The position numbers were made by a program, and so were the translations under genes. The notes under the pieces were generated by a model that saw only the letters and a list, made by a program, of their open reading frames with translations, was not told the DNA's origin and did no database searches. Of a stretch of DNA of 6,409 nucleotides, positions 1-6,399 are shown piece by piece (the stretch's first letter is position 1; every line of letters starts with the position of its first letter). The stretch is from Opitutales bacterium (GTDB lineage Bacteria > Verrucomicrobiota > Verrucomicrobiia > Opitutales > Oceanipulchritudinaceae). The DNA is taken from NCBI GenBank assembly GCA_007123395.1, contig SKLD01000470.1, positions 1-6,409 on the forward strand. The letters run 5' to 3'.

Positions 1-39
1 CAATCACCAATCCTAAATCATCAATCAACTGGCTCGAAA
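1..39. repeat. Left copy of exact 39-bp terminal direct repeat
   Basis: Bases 1-39 are identical, base for base, to 6371-6409, the last 39 bases of the window. The repeat contains most of a heptanucleotide array and then runs into a unique-looking segment ending in CTCGAAA, so the identity is not explained by simple repeats alone. It stops inside the small palindrome CTCGAAATCGAG (33-44). It is either the overlap of a circularised contig or one of two copies of a dispersed repeat. Confidence 0.95.
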
Positions 40-117
40 TCGAGTTCCGGTGCATTCCATAGAATCCGCACAGACCTGCTGTTGTTGGCTCCGATTGTCG
101 ATTGATGATTGTTGAGG
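2..117. repeat. Inverted pair of heptanucleotide (AATCANC) arrays around a 60-bp core
   Basis: Bases 2-29 are four consecutive 7-bp units of consensus AATCANC, beginning at 2, 9, 16 and 23. Bases 90-117 carry the same unit on the opposite strand, in steps of seven (90, 97, 104, 111). The 11-mer AATCATCAATC at 16-26 recurs as its exact reverse complement at 100-110. The core between the arrays (30-89) has no ORF or motif I recognise, apart from the palindrome CTCGAAATCGAG at 33-44. Heptamer arrays are a known class of bacterial intergenic short tandem repeat; a function here is unknown. Confidence 0.7.
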
Positions 118-135
118 TGTGCGGTGGTGGACGTT

Positions 136-208
136 TTCCGTGCCGAAGGCACTTTGGAAAGCGGTCCCGTTTTGACGGGACGCGCAGTCCAAAGACGGCA
201 CTGCCGTC
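136..208. other. Compact three-hairpin palindromic element
   Basis: Three stems abut almost without spacer. Stem 1 is GTGCC 140-144 with GGCAC 148-152. Stem 2 has an outer CTTTGGA 152-158 with TCCAAAG 188-194, a middle GCG 161-163 with CGC 183-185, and an inner GTCCCGT 164-170 with ACGGGAC 175-181 around loop TTTG. Stem 3 is GACGGC 194-199 with GCCGTC 203-208. The shared boundary bases 152 and 194 imply coaxial stacking or alternative folds; TTCC 136-139 could also pair with GGAA 156-159. No T-tract follows, so this is not a simple terminator. It could be a REP-like or MITE-like dispersed palindrome or a structured leader RNA. Confidence 0.6.
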
Positions 209-430
209 GGTCGTCCAATTTATCGGTTTTCAACGATTGGATTTCGGGTAGGTTGATGTCCCGGTTTTTCTCCTTTCAGTTGCATTGTAATTGAGCCAAA
301 ACACTGAAACAGAGACAAAACAGTTGCCTCCAAACGCCGCCGGTCCCAAGGGACAGGCTCATTGTGCTTTTTGCCGATTTGATCTAAACTTTGTCGGGTG
401 TTTCCGGCTTTCACACGACTCCAACCTCAA
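209..430 (+). promoter_or_regulatory. Presumed promoter/leader region of the operon
   Basis: This 222-bp stretch between the hairpin element and the first sulfatase start must hold the operon promoter if transcription begins locally. I see no convincing sigma70 pair. A TCTAAA at 383-388 resembles a -10 box, but the nearest TTG-type -35 (362-367) is only 15 bp away. No operator palindrome, riboswitch or small gene is recognisable. The 30 bases before the ATG at 431 are pyrimidine- and CA-rich with no purine-rich ribosome binding site. Confidence 0.35.
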
Positions 431-1936
431 ATGAAAAACAGAACCATACTCATGGCACTCTGCGGCACGGCCGCATCCTTAATGGCGCAGCCGTTGCCCA
501 ATATACTGGTCCTCTACACGGACGACATGGGCTTCGGGGATTTGGGCGTGAACAATCCGGAATCGAAGATTCCCACGCCGAACTTGGACCAGTTGGCGGG
601 GCAGGGGATGAACTTGAAGGACGGGCATGCCTCCTCGGGAATTTGCACGCCTTCGCGCTATGCCCTGCTCACCGGCCGCGCGCACTGGCGTGATTTTCAT
701 GGGATTGTCGGTGCCTTCGGGCGTCCGGTTTTCAAGGAAAACCAGTTGACCTTGCCGCGGATGCTGGCGGAGACGGGTTACACCACGGCCTGTATCGGAA
801 AATGGCACCTTGGCTGGGACTGGGATGCGCTGCGCAAGCCTGGCACCGAAAGCCGATCCATTCAGCCGGAGGACTTCGATTGGAGCCTTCCCATACCCGG
901 AGGACCGCTCGCCGTTGGTTTCGATCACTACTTTGGCGATGATGTTATCAATTTTCCGCCCTACACGTGGATCGAAGACGACCGGATTTTGCAGGCACCC
1001 GATGTGCTGATGGATACGGATCTTTGGAAACCGATCAAGGAAGGGCGCTGGGAGTCGCGTCCCGGTCCCATGGTTAGCGATTGGGATCCTTACGAGGTGA
1101 TGCCGACGCTCACGCAACGCAGCGTGGATTTCATTCTCTCCCGCAAGGATCAGACACAGCCGTTTTTCCTCTACCACTCCTTTCCCTCACCGCACGCCCC
1201 GATTATTCCGAATGATGAGTTTGATGGCAAATCGCAGGCCGGTCCCTACGGTGATTTCGTTTATCAGACGGATGATGCCGTGGGACGGATGCTGCGGGCT
1301 CTCGACGAAATCGGACAGGCGGAGAACACTATCGTCATTTTTTCGTCTGACAACGGAGCGGAGGACTATGCCTTTGCGCGCGACCGCAAGTACGGCCATT
1401 GGTCCTCCGCACCCTTCCGCGGGCGCAAGCGCGACATCTATGAAGGCGGCCACCATGTGCCGACGATCATCCGCTGGCCGGGGGTGGTTGAGCCCGGCCG
1501 GATCTCCACCTCGCTCTTTGCACAGACCGATATCATGGCCACGGTGGCGGCGGTGGTGGGCTATGAACTGCCTCCCAATGCCGCGGAGGACTCCTTCGAC
1601 TTTCTTCCTTACCTGAAGGGGGGGACGCCCGCCGGTCCGCGCACAGCGATGGTGCATAACACCAGCCGCGACATCTACGCCATACGCGACGGCGATTGGT
1701 TGCTCATTGACGCGCCCTCCGGATATACGAGGCAGCCGGCCCCTGATGAATGGTACGAAAGGCACGGATACCCGCCCGGCGAGGAGTTCCCGGTAGAACT
1801 CTTCAACCTGGAGGAAGACATCGGTCAGCGGCACAACCTCGCTGGCGCTCATCCGGAGAAGGTCCGGCAAATGCAGGCCTTGCTGCAGCAGCACCGGGAG
1901 CAGGGCCACACGGCACCCCGCTTGAGCGAGCGCTGA
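431..1936 (+). CDS. Exported S1-family sulfatase (arylsulfatase A type)
   Basis: A 501-residue formylglycine-dependent sulfatase that should hydrolyse sulfate esters from a carbohydrate. The S1 signature CTPSRYALLTG begins at Cys72, the residue converted to formylglycine. Calcium ligands include Asp31-Asp32 near the N-terminus and Asp307-Asn308 in SSDNG. Lys124 and His126 in GKWHLG, His255 in PSPHAP and Lys333 in GRK complete the expected active site. I chose ATG 431 over the in-frame GTG 398 because residues 1-19 then form a signal peptide (MKNR, a hydrophobic core, SLMA before Gln20), placing the enzyme in the periplasm or outside. Length is normal for the family. It is the first gene of the cassette, 51 bp before the GH95 gene, and a gap-free paralog of the third gene. 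TTG leucine codons are frequent, unlike in that paralog. The natural substrate cannot be read from sequence; a sulfated fucan is inferred from the neighbour. Confidence 0.93.
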   Translation: MKNRTILMALCGTAASLMAQPLPNILVLYTDDMGFGDLGVNNPESKIPTPNLDQLAGQGMNLKDGHASSGICTPSRYALLTGRAHWRDFHGIVGAFGRPVFKENQLTLPRMLAETGYTTACIGKWHLGWDWDALRKPGTESRSIQPEDFDWSLPIPGGPLAVGFDHYFGDDVINFPPYTWIEDDRILQAPDVLMDTDLWKPIKEGRWESRPGPMVSDWDPYEVMPTLTQRSVDFILSRKDQTQPFFLYHSFPSPHAPIIPNDEFDGKSQAGPYGDFVYQTDDAVGRMLRALDEIGQAENTIVIFSSDNGAEDYAFARDRKYGHWSSAPFRGRKRDIYEGGHHVPTIIRWPGVVEPGRISTSLFAQTDIMATVAAVVGYELPPNAAEDSFDFLPYLKGGTPAGPRTAMVHNTSRDIYAIRDGDWLLIDAPSGYTRQPAPDEWYERHGYPPGEEFPVELFNLEEDIGQRHNLAGAHPEKVRQMQALLQQHREQGHTAPRLSER

Positions 1937-1987
1937 CAGGCCCCTCCTTTTATTCACGACTTTTGCCCCTCACCCACCGCCTTTTGC

Positions 1988-4549
1988 ATGAAAACAGATC
2001 TCAGAAAAATGGCCCTTCTTCTTTCCATCAGCCTGCCCGGCTTTTCCGTTCCCGGGGCTCTTGCGGATACGCCACCGGCAACCACACAGGAAACCCCGCT
2101 CGTCATGGGGTATAAGGAGCCCGCCGATGATTGGCTCAAGGCCCTGCCCTTGGGCAATGGGCGCATGGGAGCCATGGTCTTTGGCTCGGTCGCGGAGGAG
2201 CGCCTTCTCTTGAACGAGGAGAGTCTCTGGGCGGGCGAGCCCATTGAAGTTTGGCCGGAGGACTACCATGCACACTGGCTGGAGATGCGTCGGCTCATTT
2301 TGGCGGGGCAAGCAGCGGAGGCCCATGCCTACGGGCTCCGGAACATGACCGGCTCGCCCTCCTACTTCCGCTCCTACCAACCGTTCGGGGACCTTTGGAT
2401 ACAGATGACCCACGGCGAGGAGGCCACCGCCTATCGGCGCGATCTCGATTTGCGCGACGGGGTGGCCCGCATCTCTTACGAGGTGGACGGCGTGCGCTTC
2501 CTGCGCGAGGTCCTTGTCTCGGCCGTGGATGATGTGGTGGCCGTGCGGTTGTCGGCGGACCAGCCGGGGCAGACCAGCGCGACCGTCCGGCTCTCCCGCG
2601 ACTGGGAATCCCTTGCCTCGGTGGAGGGGAACTGGAGTCACGAAAGTGCCGCCATGCCCCAACAGCGGATACGCGTCACCGCCCCCGGCCCGGACAGTCT
2701 GCATTTCGATGGCCAGGTGGTGGACGACGAAAGGGATCAAGGTGGCCGTGCGGGTGGGGTGGGGCCGTGCGGCGAGCGCATGAAGTTTGCCGGACGGCTC
2801 CTCGCGCAGACGGAAGGCGGCCGGATCCGGGCGGAAGAAGACACCCTCGTCGTGGAGGGGGCCGACGCGGTCGTTTTGCTCTTCGTGGCCGCGACCGACT
2901 ACAATCCCGCGAAGCTCAACTTTGACCGGGCCCTCGACGCGGGTCGACTGGCCAATGAGCGCCTCGCCGCCGTGGCCGGGAAGCCTTGGACGGAGATTCT
3001 TGCCGACCACCTCACGGAGCACCGCGCCCTCATGGATCGCGTCCGCTTGCAGATTGCGCCCGGTGCCATCGGGGATGTGCCGACCGACCAGCGCTTGGCG
3101 GCCGTGCAAGAGGGTGGGGAGGACCCGCATCTTGTGGAGTTGCTTTTTCAATACGGGCGCTACCTTTTGATGTCCAGTTCGCGCAGGCCGGGCCGGCTGC
3201 CGGCCAACCTGCAGGGACTGTGGAATATCCACATGTGGGCGCCGTGGATGGCCGACTACCATCTGAATATCAACTTGCAGATGAACTACTGGCCGGCCGA
3301 CCTTTGCAACCTGCCGGAAACGATCGCGCCCCTGAACGATTGGTTCACCCTCCTCGCGGAGCGCGGGCAAATGGCCGCTCAGCGTCTCTACCGCGCCAAC
3401 GGCTGGATGTCCTTTGCCATCACTAATGCCTTCGGGCGCATCACGCCGGCGGGGTCCACTTTTCCCTCGCAGTTCAACAACAGCGTCCTCGATCCTATGG
3501 CGGGGGCGTGGATGGCGCTGACGTGGTGGCGTCACTTCGAGTTCAACCAAGATATCGATTTCCTCCGTGAGGATGCGTATCCCCTGCTCCGGGGGGCGGC
3601 TGAGTTCATCCTCGACTACCTCTATTTGGATGATCAGGGGCGCCTCCTCGCCATTCCTTCGACGAGCCCTGAGACCGGCTACCTGCACCCGGAAACGGGC
3701 GTTCCGCTGCGCGTGACGAAAGCCAGCACCTACCACAATGTGCTCGCGCGGCTTGTCTTTGACCGGGTTATCCGCGCTTCCCGTATCCTTGGCGTCGACG
3801 AGCCCCTGCGCGGGCAGTTGCTGGCCGCCTTACCGAAGATTCCTCCTCTGCAAATTGGTGCCAACGGCACCATTCAAGAGTGGATACACGACTACGAGGA
3901 GGAGGCTCCGGGCCACCGGCACGTTTCCCACCTGCTCGACCTGCATCCCTTTGAGGGGATCACACCCGCTCAACCCGCTCTGTTCGCGGCAGCCCGCAAA
4001 ACGATTGAGCGGCGCATGGAACATGGCGGGGCCGGGACGGGTTGGAGCCGCGCGAAAACCGTCAATGTCTTCGCCCGCTTGCGCGATGGCGATAGCGCCC
4101 TCTACCACATCCACCAACTGCTTCGGCAAAGCACTGTGGACAACCTTTTCAACATGCACCCGCCCTTCCAAATCGATGGCAATTTCGGCGTCACCGCGGG
4201 CATCGCGGAAATGCTCTTGCAGAGCCATCGCGAGCAGGAGGGGGCACCGGTCATCGACCTTTTGCCGGCCCTGCCCTCCGCATGGCCGAACGGCCGGATG
4301 GAAGGCTTGCGCGCCCGCGGCGATTTCACGGTCAGCGTCGATTGGGAGGCGGGCCTCCCCGTCCGCGTGGTTGTGCACTCCGGTTCCGGCACGACGGCCC
4401 AACTGAGCTTTGCCGCCCCGGCCTCCGGTATCCGTTTTCCCACGACGCCGGGTTCGACCTATTTCCTTACGGAAATCAGCGAAGGCCAGCTCGATCGGGT
4501 GGTGGTGCGCACAGAGACCGGCTCGGTTATCCCGCATGAGACTTTTTAG
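1988..4549 (+). CDS. GH95 family alpha-L-fucosidase, exported
   Basis: An 853-residue inverting glycoside hydrolase predicted to release terminal alpha-L-fucose, classically alpha-1,2-linked. Residues 1-26 form a signal peptide (MKTDLRK, a hydrophobic core, ALA before Asp27). The N-terminal beta-sandwich has the family motifs LPLGNGRMG (53-61) and LNEESLWAG (75-83). The (alpha/alpha)6 barrel has RLPANLQGLWN (403-413), HLNINLQMNYWP (from 425), STSPE ending at Glu562 and IDGNFG with Asp730. By analogy with Bifidobacterium bifidum AfcA, Glu562 is the general acid and Asp730 the base activated by Asn427 and Asn429. His425 occupies the position that, as I recall, is Thr in GH95 alpha-L-galactosidases, favouring fucosidase activity. 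A beta-rich C-terminal domain follows from about 745. Length is typical and no catalytic residue is missing. No ribosome binding site is visible before ATG 1988. It lies between two sulfatase genes with short gaps, consistent with one transcript. Linkage specificity and action on sulfated substrate are inferred. Confidence 0.93.
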   Translation: MKTDLRKMALLLSISLPGFSVPGALADTPPATTQETPLVMGYKEPADDWLKALPLGNGRMGAMVFGSVAEERLLLNEESLWAGEPIEVWPEDYHAHWLEMRRLILAGQAAEAHAYGLRNMTGSPSYFRSYQPFGDLWIQMTHGEEATAYRRDLDLRDGVARISYEVDGVRFLREVLVSAVDDVVAVRLSADQPGQTSATVRLSRDWESLASVEGNWSHESAAMPQQRIRVTAPGPDSLHFDGQVVDDERDQGGRAGGVGPCGERMKFAGRLLAQTEGGRIRAEEDTLVVEGADAVVLLFVAATDYNPAKLNFDRALDAGRLANERLAAVAGKPWTEILADHLTEHRALMDRVRLQIAPGAIGDVPTDQRLAAVQEGGEDPHLVELLFQYGRYLLMSSSRRPGRLPANLQGLWNIHMWAPWMADYHLNINLQMNYWPADLCNLPETIAPLNDWFTLLAERGQMAAQRLYRANGWMSFAITNAFGRITPAGSTFPSQFNNSVLDPMAGAWMALTWWRHFEFNQDIDFLREDAYPLLRGAAEFILDYLYLDDQGRLLAIPSTSPETGYLHPETGVPLRVTKASTYHNVLARLVFDRVIRASRILGVDEPLRGQLLAALPKIPPLQIGANGTIQEWIHDYEEEAPGHRHVSHLLDLHPFEGITPAQPALFAAARKTIERRMEHGGAGTGWSRAKTVNVFARLRDGDSALYHIHQLLRQSTVDNLFNMHPPFQIDGNFGVTAGIAEMLLQSHREQEGAPVIDLLPALPSAWPNGRMEGLRARGDFTVSVDWEAGLPVRVVVHSGSGTTAQLSFAAPASGIRFPTTPGSTYFLTEISEGQLDRVVVRTETGSVIPHETF

Positions 4550-4596
4550 CGAAGCCATCCTATCCGTCCTTTTTCCTCCCCCCACACACAGACCTC

Positions 4597-6093
4597 ATGA
4601 ACGATCCTAAGACCACCGGGGGTGCCACCGCATCCTCACCGGCGCACAAGCGCCCGAACATCCTCATTCTTTATACGGACGACATGGGCTTCGGGGACCT
4701 CGGCGCGAACAATCCGAACTCGAAAATCCCCACGCCCAACCTTGACCGCCTCGCCGCGCAGGGGATGAACCTACGCGATGCGCATGCTTCCTCCGGCATC
4801 TGTACGCCCTCCCGCTATGCCCTCCTCACGGGCCGTCACCACTGGCGGGATTTTCACGGTATTGTCGGTGCACTAGGTCGACCCGTCTTCAAGCAGAACC
4901 AGCTCACCCTGCCGCAAATCCTCGCTGAATCCGGCTACACCACGGCCTGCATCGGCAAATGGCACCTCGGGTGGGATTGGGGTGCTCTCCGCAAGCCCGG
5001 CGCGGAGCCTACCTCCATCCGCCCGGAGGACTTTGATTGGACCCGACCGGTGCCCGGCGGTCCGCTCTCCGTGGGCTTTCAGCATTACTTCGGGGACGAT
5101 GTCATCAACTTCCCGCCCTACACCTGGATCGAGGACGACCGCGTCTTGCAGGCACCCGACACCCCGCTCAACACGGAGGGCTGGAAGCCCATCAAGGAGG
5201 GCCGCTGGGAATGCCGGGACGGGCCGATGGCGGACGACTGGGACCCTTACCAAGTGATGCCTGCCCTCACGCGGCGCAGCGTGGAGTTCATACGATCCCG
5301 CAAGGATCAGGCGCAGCCGTTCTTCCTCTACCACGCCTTTCCCACGCCGCACGCGCCGATCATCCCCGACGACACCTTCGACGGCAAATCGCAGGCCGGG
5401 CCCTATGGCGACCTTGTTTACCAGACCGACGACGCCTGCGGCCAAATCCTCCGCGCCCTCGAAGAGATCGGCGAGGCCGACAACACCATAGTCCTCTTCT
5501 CCTCCGACAATGGCACGGAAGACTACGCCTTCGCCCGCGATGAGAAATACGACCATTGGTCCTCCGCACCCCTCCGCGGGCGCAAGCGCGACATCTACGA
5601 AGGCGGCCACCACGTGCCCACCCTCATCCGCTGGCCGGGCGTGATTCAAGCGGGCACGATTTCCGATACATTGTTCTCGCAGACCGACATCATGGCCACC
5701 GTTGCTTCGCTCATCGGTTATGAGCTGCCCCCGGACTCGGCCGAGGACTCTTTTGATTTTCTGCCCTATTTCCGCGGGGAGACGCCCGCCGGCCCGCGCA
5801 CGGCCATGGTGCATAACACCAGTAAAGATGTCTACGCCATCCGCGACGGAGATTGGCTCCTCATCAACGCGCCTTCGGGCTACATGAGGCATCCGGCACC
5901 CGATGCATGGCATGCCAAACACGGCTATACGGAGATAAACGAACTCCCCGTAGAGCTTTACGACCTCAATTCCGACCTCGGCCAGCGCCGCAACCTCGCC
6001 GCCGACCATCCGGAACGCATCGAACAAATGCAGGCGTTGCTCCGGCAACTCCGAGAGCAAGGGCGCACCGCACCGCGCCTGAGTGATCGGTAG
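4597..6093 (+). CDS. S1-family sulfatase lacking a signal peptide, paralog of the first gene
   Basis: A 498-residue sulfatase aligned without gaps to the first gene, offset by three residues. I count 101 substitutions over 478 positions, about 79% identity. The active site is intact: Cys69 in CTPSRYALLTG (formylglycine precursor), Asp28-Asp29, Lys121 and His123 in GKWHLG, His252 in PTPHAP, Asp304-Asn305 and Lys330. The N-terminus differs entirely: residues 1-20 are polar (MNDPKTTGG, then Thr/Ala/Ser-rich, then KRP) with no hydrophobic segment. An in-frame stop at 4537 and no start codon before 4597 rule out an upstream signal peptide in this sequence, so the protein looks cytoplasmic. It begins 47 bp after the GH95 stop, is the last gene of the operon and is followed by a double terminator. 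Leucine codons are mostly CTC. It probably desulfates a fucose-containing oligosaccharide or fucose sulfate after uptake, which is inference. Confidence 0.93.
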   Translation: MNDPKTTGGATASSPAHKRPNILILYTDDMGFGDLGANNPNSKIPTPNLDRLAAQGMNLRDAHASSGICTPSRYALLTGRHHWRDFHGIVGALGRPVFKQNQLTLPQILAESGYTTACIGKWHLGWDWGALRKPGAEPTSIRPEDFDWTRPVPGGPLSVGFQHYFGDDVINFPPYTWIEDDRVLQAPDTPLNTEGWKPIKEGRWECRDGPMADDWDPYQVMPALTRRSVEFIRSRKDQAQPFFLYHAFPTPHAPIIPDDTFDGKSQAGPYGDLVYQTDDACGQILRALEEIGEADNTIVLFSSDNGTEDYAFARDEKYDHWSSAPLRGRKRDIYEGGHHVPTLIRWPGVIQAGTISDTLFSQTDIMATVASLIGYELPPDSAEDSFDFLPYFRGETPAGPRTAMVHNTSKDVYAIRDGDWLLINAPSGYMRHPAPDAWHAKHGYTEINELPVELYDLNSDLGQRRNLAADHPERIEQMQALLRQLREQGRTAPRLSDR

Positions 6094-6138
6094 AGGCCGC
6101 AGGCCGGTGATCCGAAAACCCGGTGGTATGGATGCTCG

Positions 6139-6208
6139 GCAGCAGGCTGCCTTCGCGCACTGCGGTCCCGTTTGAACGGGACCGCTTTTTTCAGCCGCAG
6201 CCTGCTGC
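6139..6208 (+). promoter_or_regulatory. Long-range 12-bp inverted repeat enclosing terminator 1
   Basis: GCAGCAGGCTGC at 6139-6150 is the exact reverse complement of GCAGCCTGCTGC at 6197-6208. If formed in RNA, this stem would enclose terminator 1 and consume most of both arms of terminator 2, so the two folds exclude each other. The left arm can also make a small local hairpin (GGCAGC with GCTGCC). It may be a transcript 3'-end stabilising structure or part of a larger palindromic repeat; no function is shown. Confidence 0.5.
6162..6191 (+). terminator. Rho-independent terminator 1
   Basis: An 11-bp perfect stem, GCGGTCCCGTT 6162-6172 with AACGGGACCGC 6175-6185, is followed at once by six T. 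The formal loop is two bases, so the top base pairs are probably open. It lies 68 bp after the stop of the second sulfatase and fits as the operon terminator. Its left arm and loop share the 12-mer GCGGTCCCGTTT with bases 161-172 upstream of the operon. Confidence 0.85.
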
Positions 6209-6220
6209 GGCGTTTTTTTT
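6194..6220 (+). terminator. Rho-independent terminator 2
   Basis: A 7-bp GC-rich stem, GCCGCAG 6194-6200 with CTGCGGC 6205-6211 around loop CCTG, is followed by one G and eight T. It begins two bases after the T-tract of terminator 1, giving a back-to-back double terminator. Its arms can instead pair with 6139-6150. Confidence 0.8.
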
Positions 6221-6246
6221 ACCACGGAGTTGACGGAGACACGGAG
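6221..6246. repeat. ACGGAG short tandem repeat
   Basis: Three consecutive units end in ACGGAG: ACCACGGAG 6221-6229, TTGACGGAG 6230-6238 and ACACGGAG 6239-6246. From memory, similar CACGGAG or CACAGAG strings are common dispersed intergenic repeats in Planctomycetota and Verrucomicrobiota. The array starts directly after the terminator T-tract. Confidence 0.6.
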
Positions 6247-6279
6247 GGTGAGACGGGGGGGTGAGACACCCATCACCCC
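6246..6279. repeat. 9-bp direct repeat and 7-bp hairpin
   Basis: GGGTGAGAC occurs at 6246-6254 and again at 6259-6267. The second copy overlaps a stem, GGGGTGA 6258-6264 with TCACCCC 6273-6279, around an eight-base loop. There is no following T-tract and no gene. It belongs to the non-coding stretch 6094-6409. Confidence 0.45.
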
Positions 6280-6323
6280 ATTCGTTTGCTCCGCACCGTC
6301 TGAGATATCAGGAGACAGCCTCC

Positions 6324-6337
6324 GGCCCGTGCGGGCC
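6324..6337. repeat. Small GC-rich palindrome
   Basis: GGCCC 6324-6328 pairs with GGGCC 6333-6337 around GTGC. It is short and without a T-tract, probably another fragment of dispersed intergenic repeat. Nothing else is recognisable between 6280 and 6364. Confidence 0.4.
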
Positions 6338-6364
6338 TACCTTCCGGCGTGCGCCCACATCAAA

Positions 6365-6399
6365 AATCAACAATCACCAATCCTAAATCATCAATCAAC
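6365..6399. repeat. Heptanucleotide (AATCANC) array, five units
   Basis: Five units in perfect 7-bp register begin at 6365, 6372, 6379, 6386 and 6393; the first and last are AATCAAC and the third is degenerate (AATCCTA). The last four units are identical to bases 2-29. A further weak unit may lie at 6358-6364. The array ends just before the unique part of the right terminal repeat. Confidence 0.75.

Noticed and set aside
109..294. 61-codon + strand frame over the hairpin element
   Set aside because: Its sequence is dictated by the palindromes, and there is no ribosome binding site or family resemblance.
362..388. Possible sigma70 promoter (TTGTGC with TCTAAA)
   Set aside because: Spacing is only 15 bp and both boxes are poor matches; A+T-rich hexamers of this quality occur by chance.
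398..430. Upstream GTG start for the first sulfatase
   Set aside because: It would put 11 residues in front of a well-formed signal peptide; ATG 431 gives a standard one. Neither start has a ribosome binding site.
1970..3736. Long minus-strand open frame of 588 codons opposite the GH95 gene
   Set aside because: It is an antisense shadow of a G+C-rich gene: the protein is rich in Arg, Gly, Pro and His with no domain I recognise, while the + strand carries complete GH95 motifs.
6128..6175. 15-codon frame between the last gene and the terminators
   Set aside because: Its stop lies in the loop of terminator 1 and its codons coincide with structural arms; there is no sign of translation.
4873..6276. 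Minus-strand open frame of 467 codons opposite the second sulfatase
   Set aside because: It mirrors the sulfatase codons, begins beyond the terminators and shows no recognisable motif. A similar shadow lies opposite the first sulfatase.
6365..6399. CRISPR-like regular repeats
   Set aside because: Units are 7 bp and contiguous with no spacers, and no cas gene is present.
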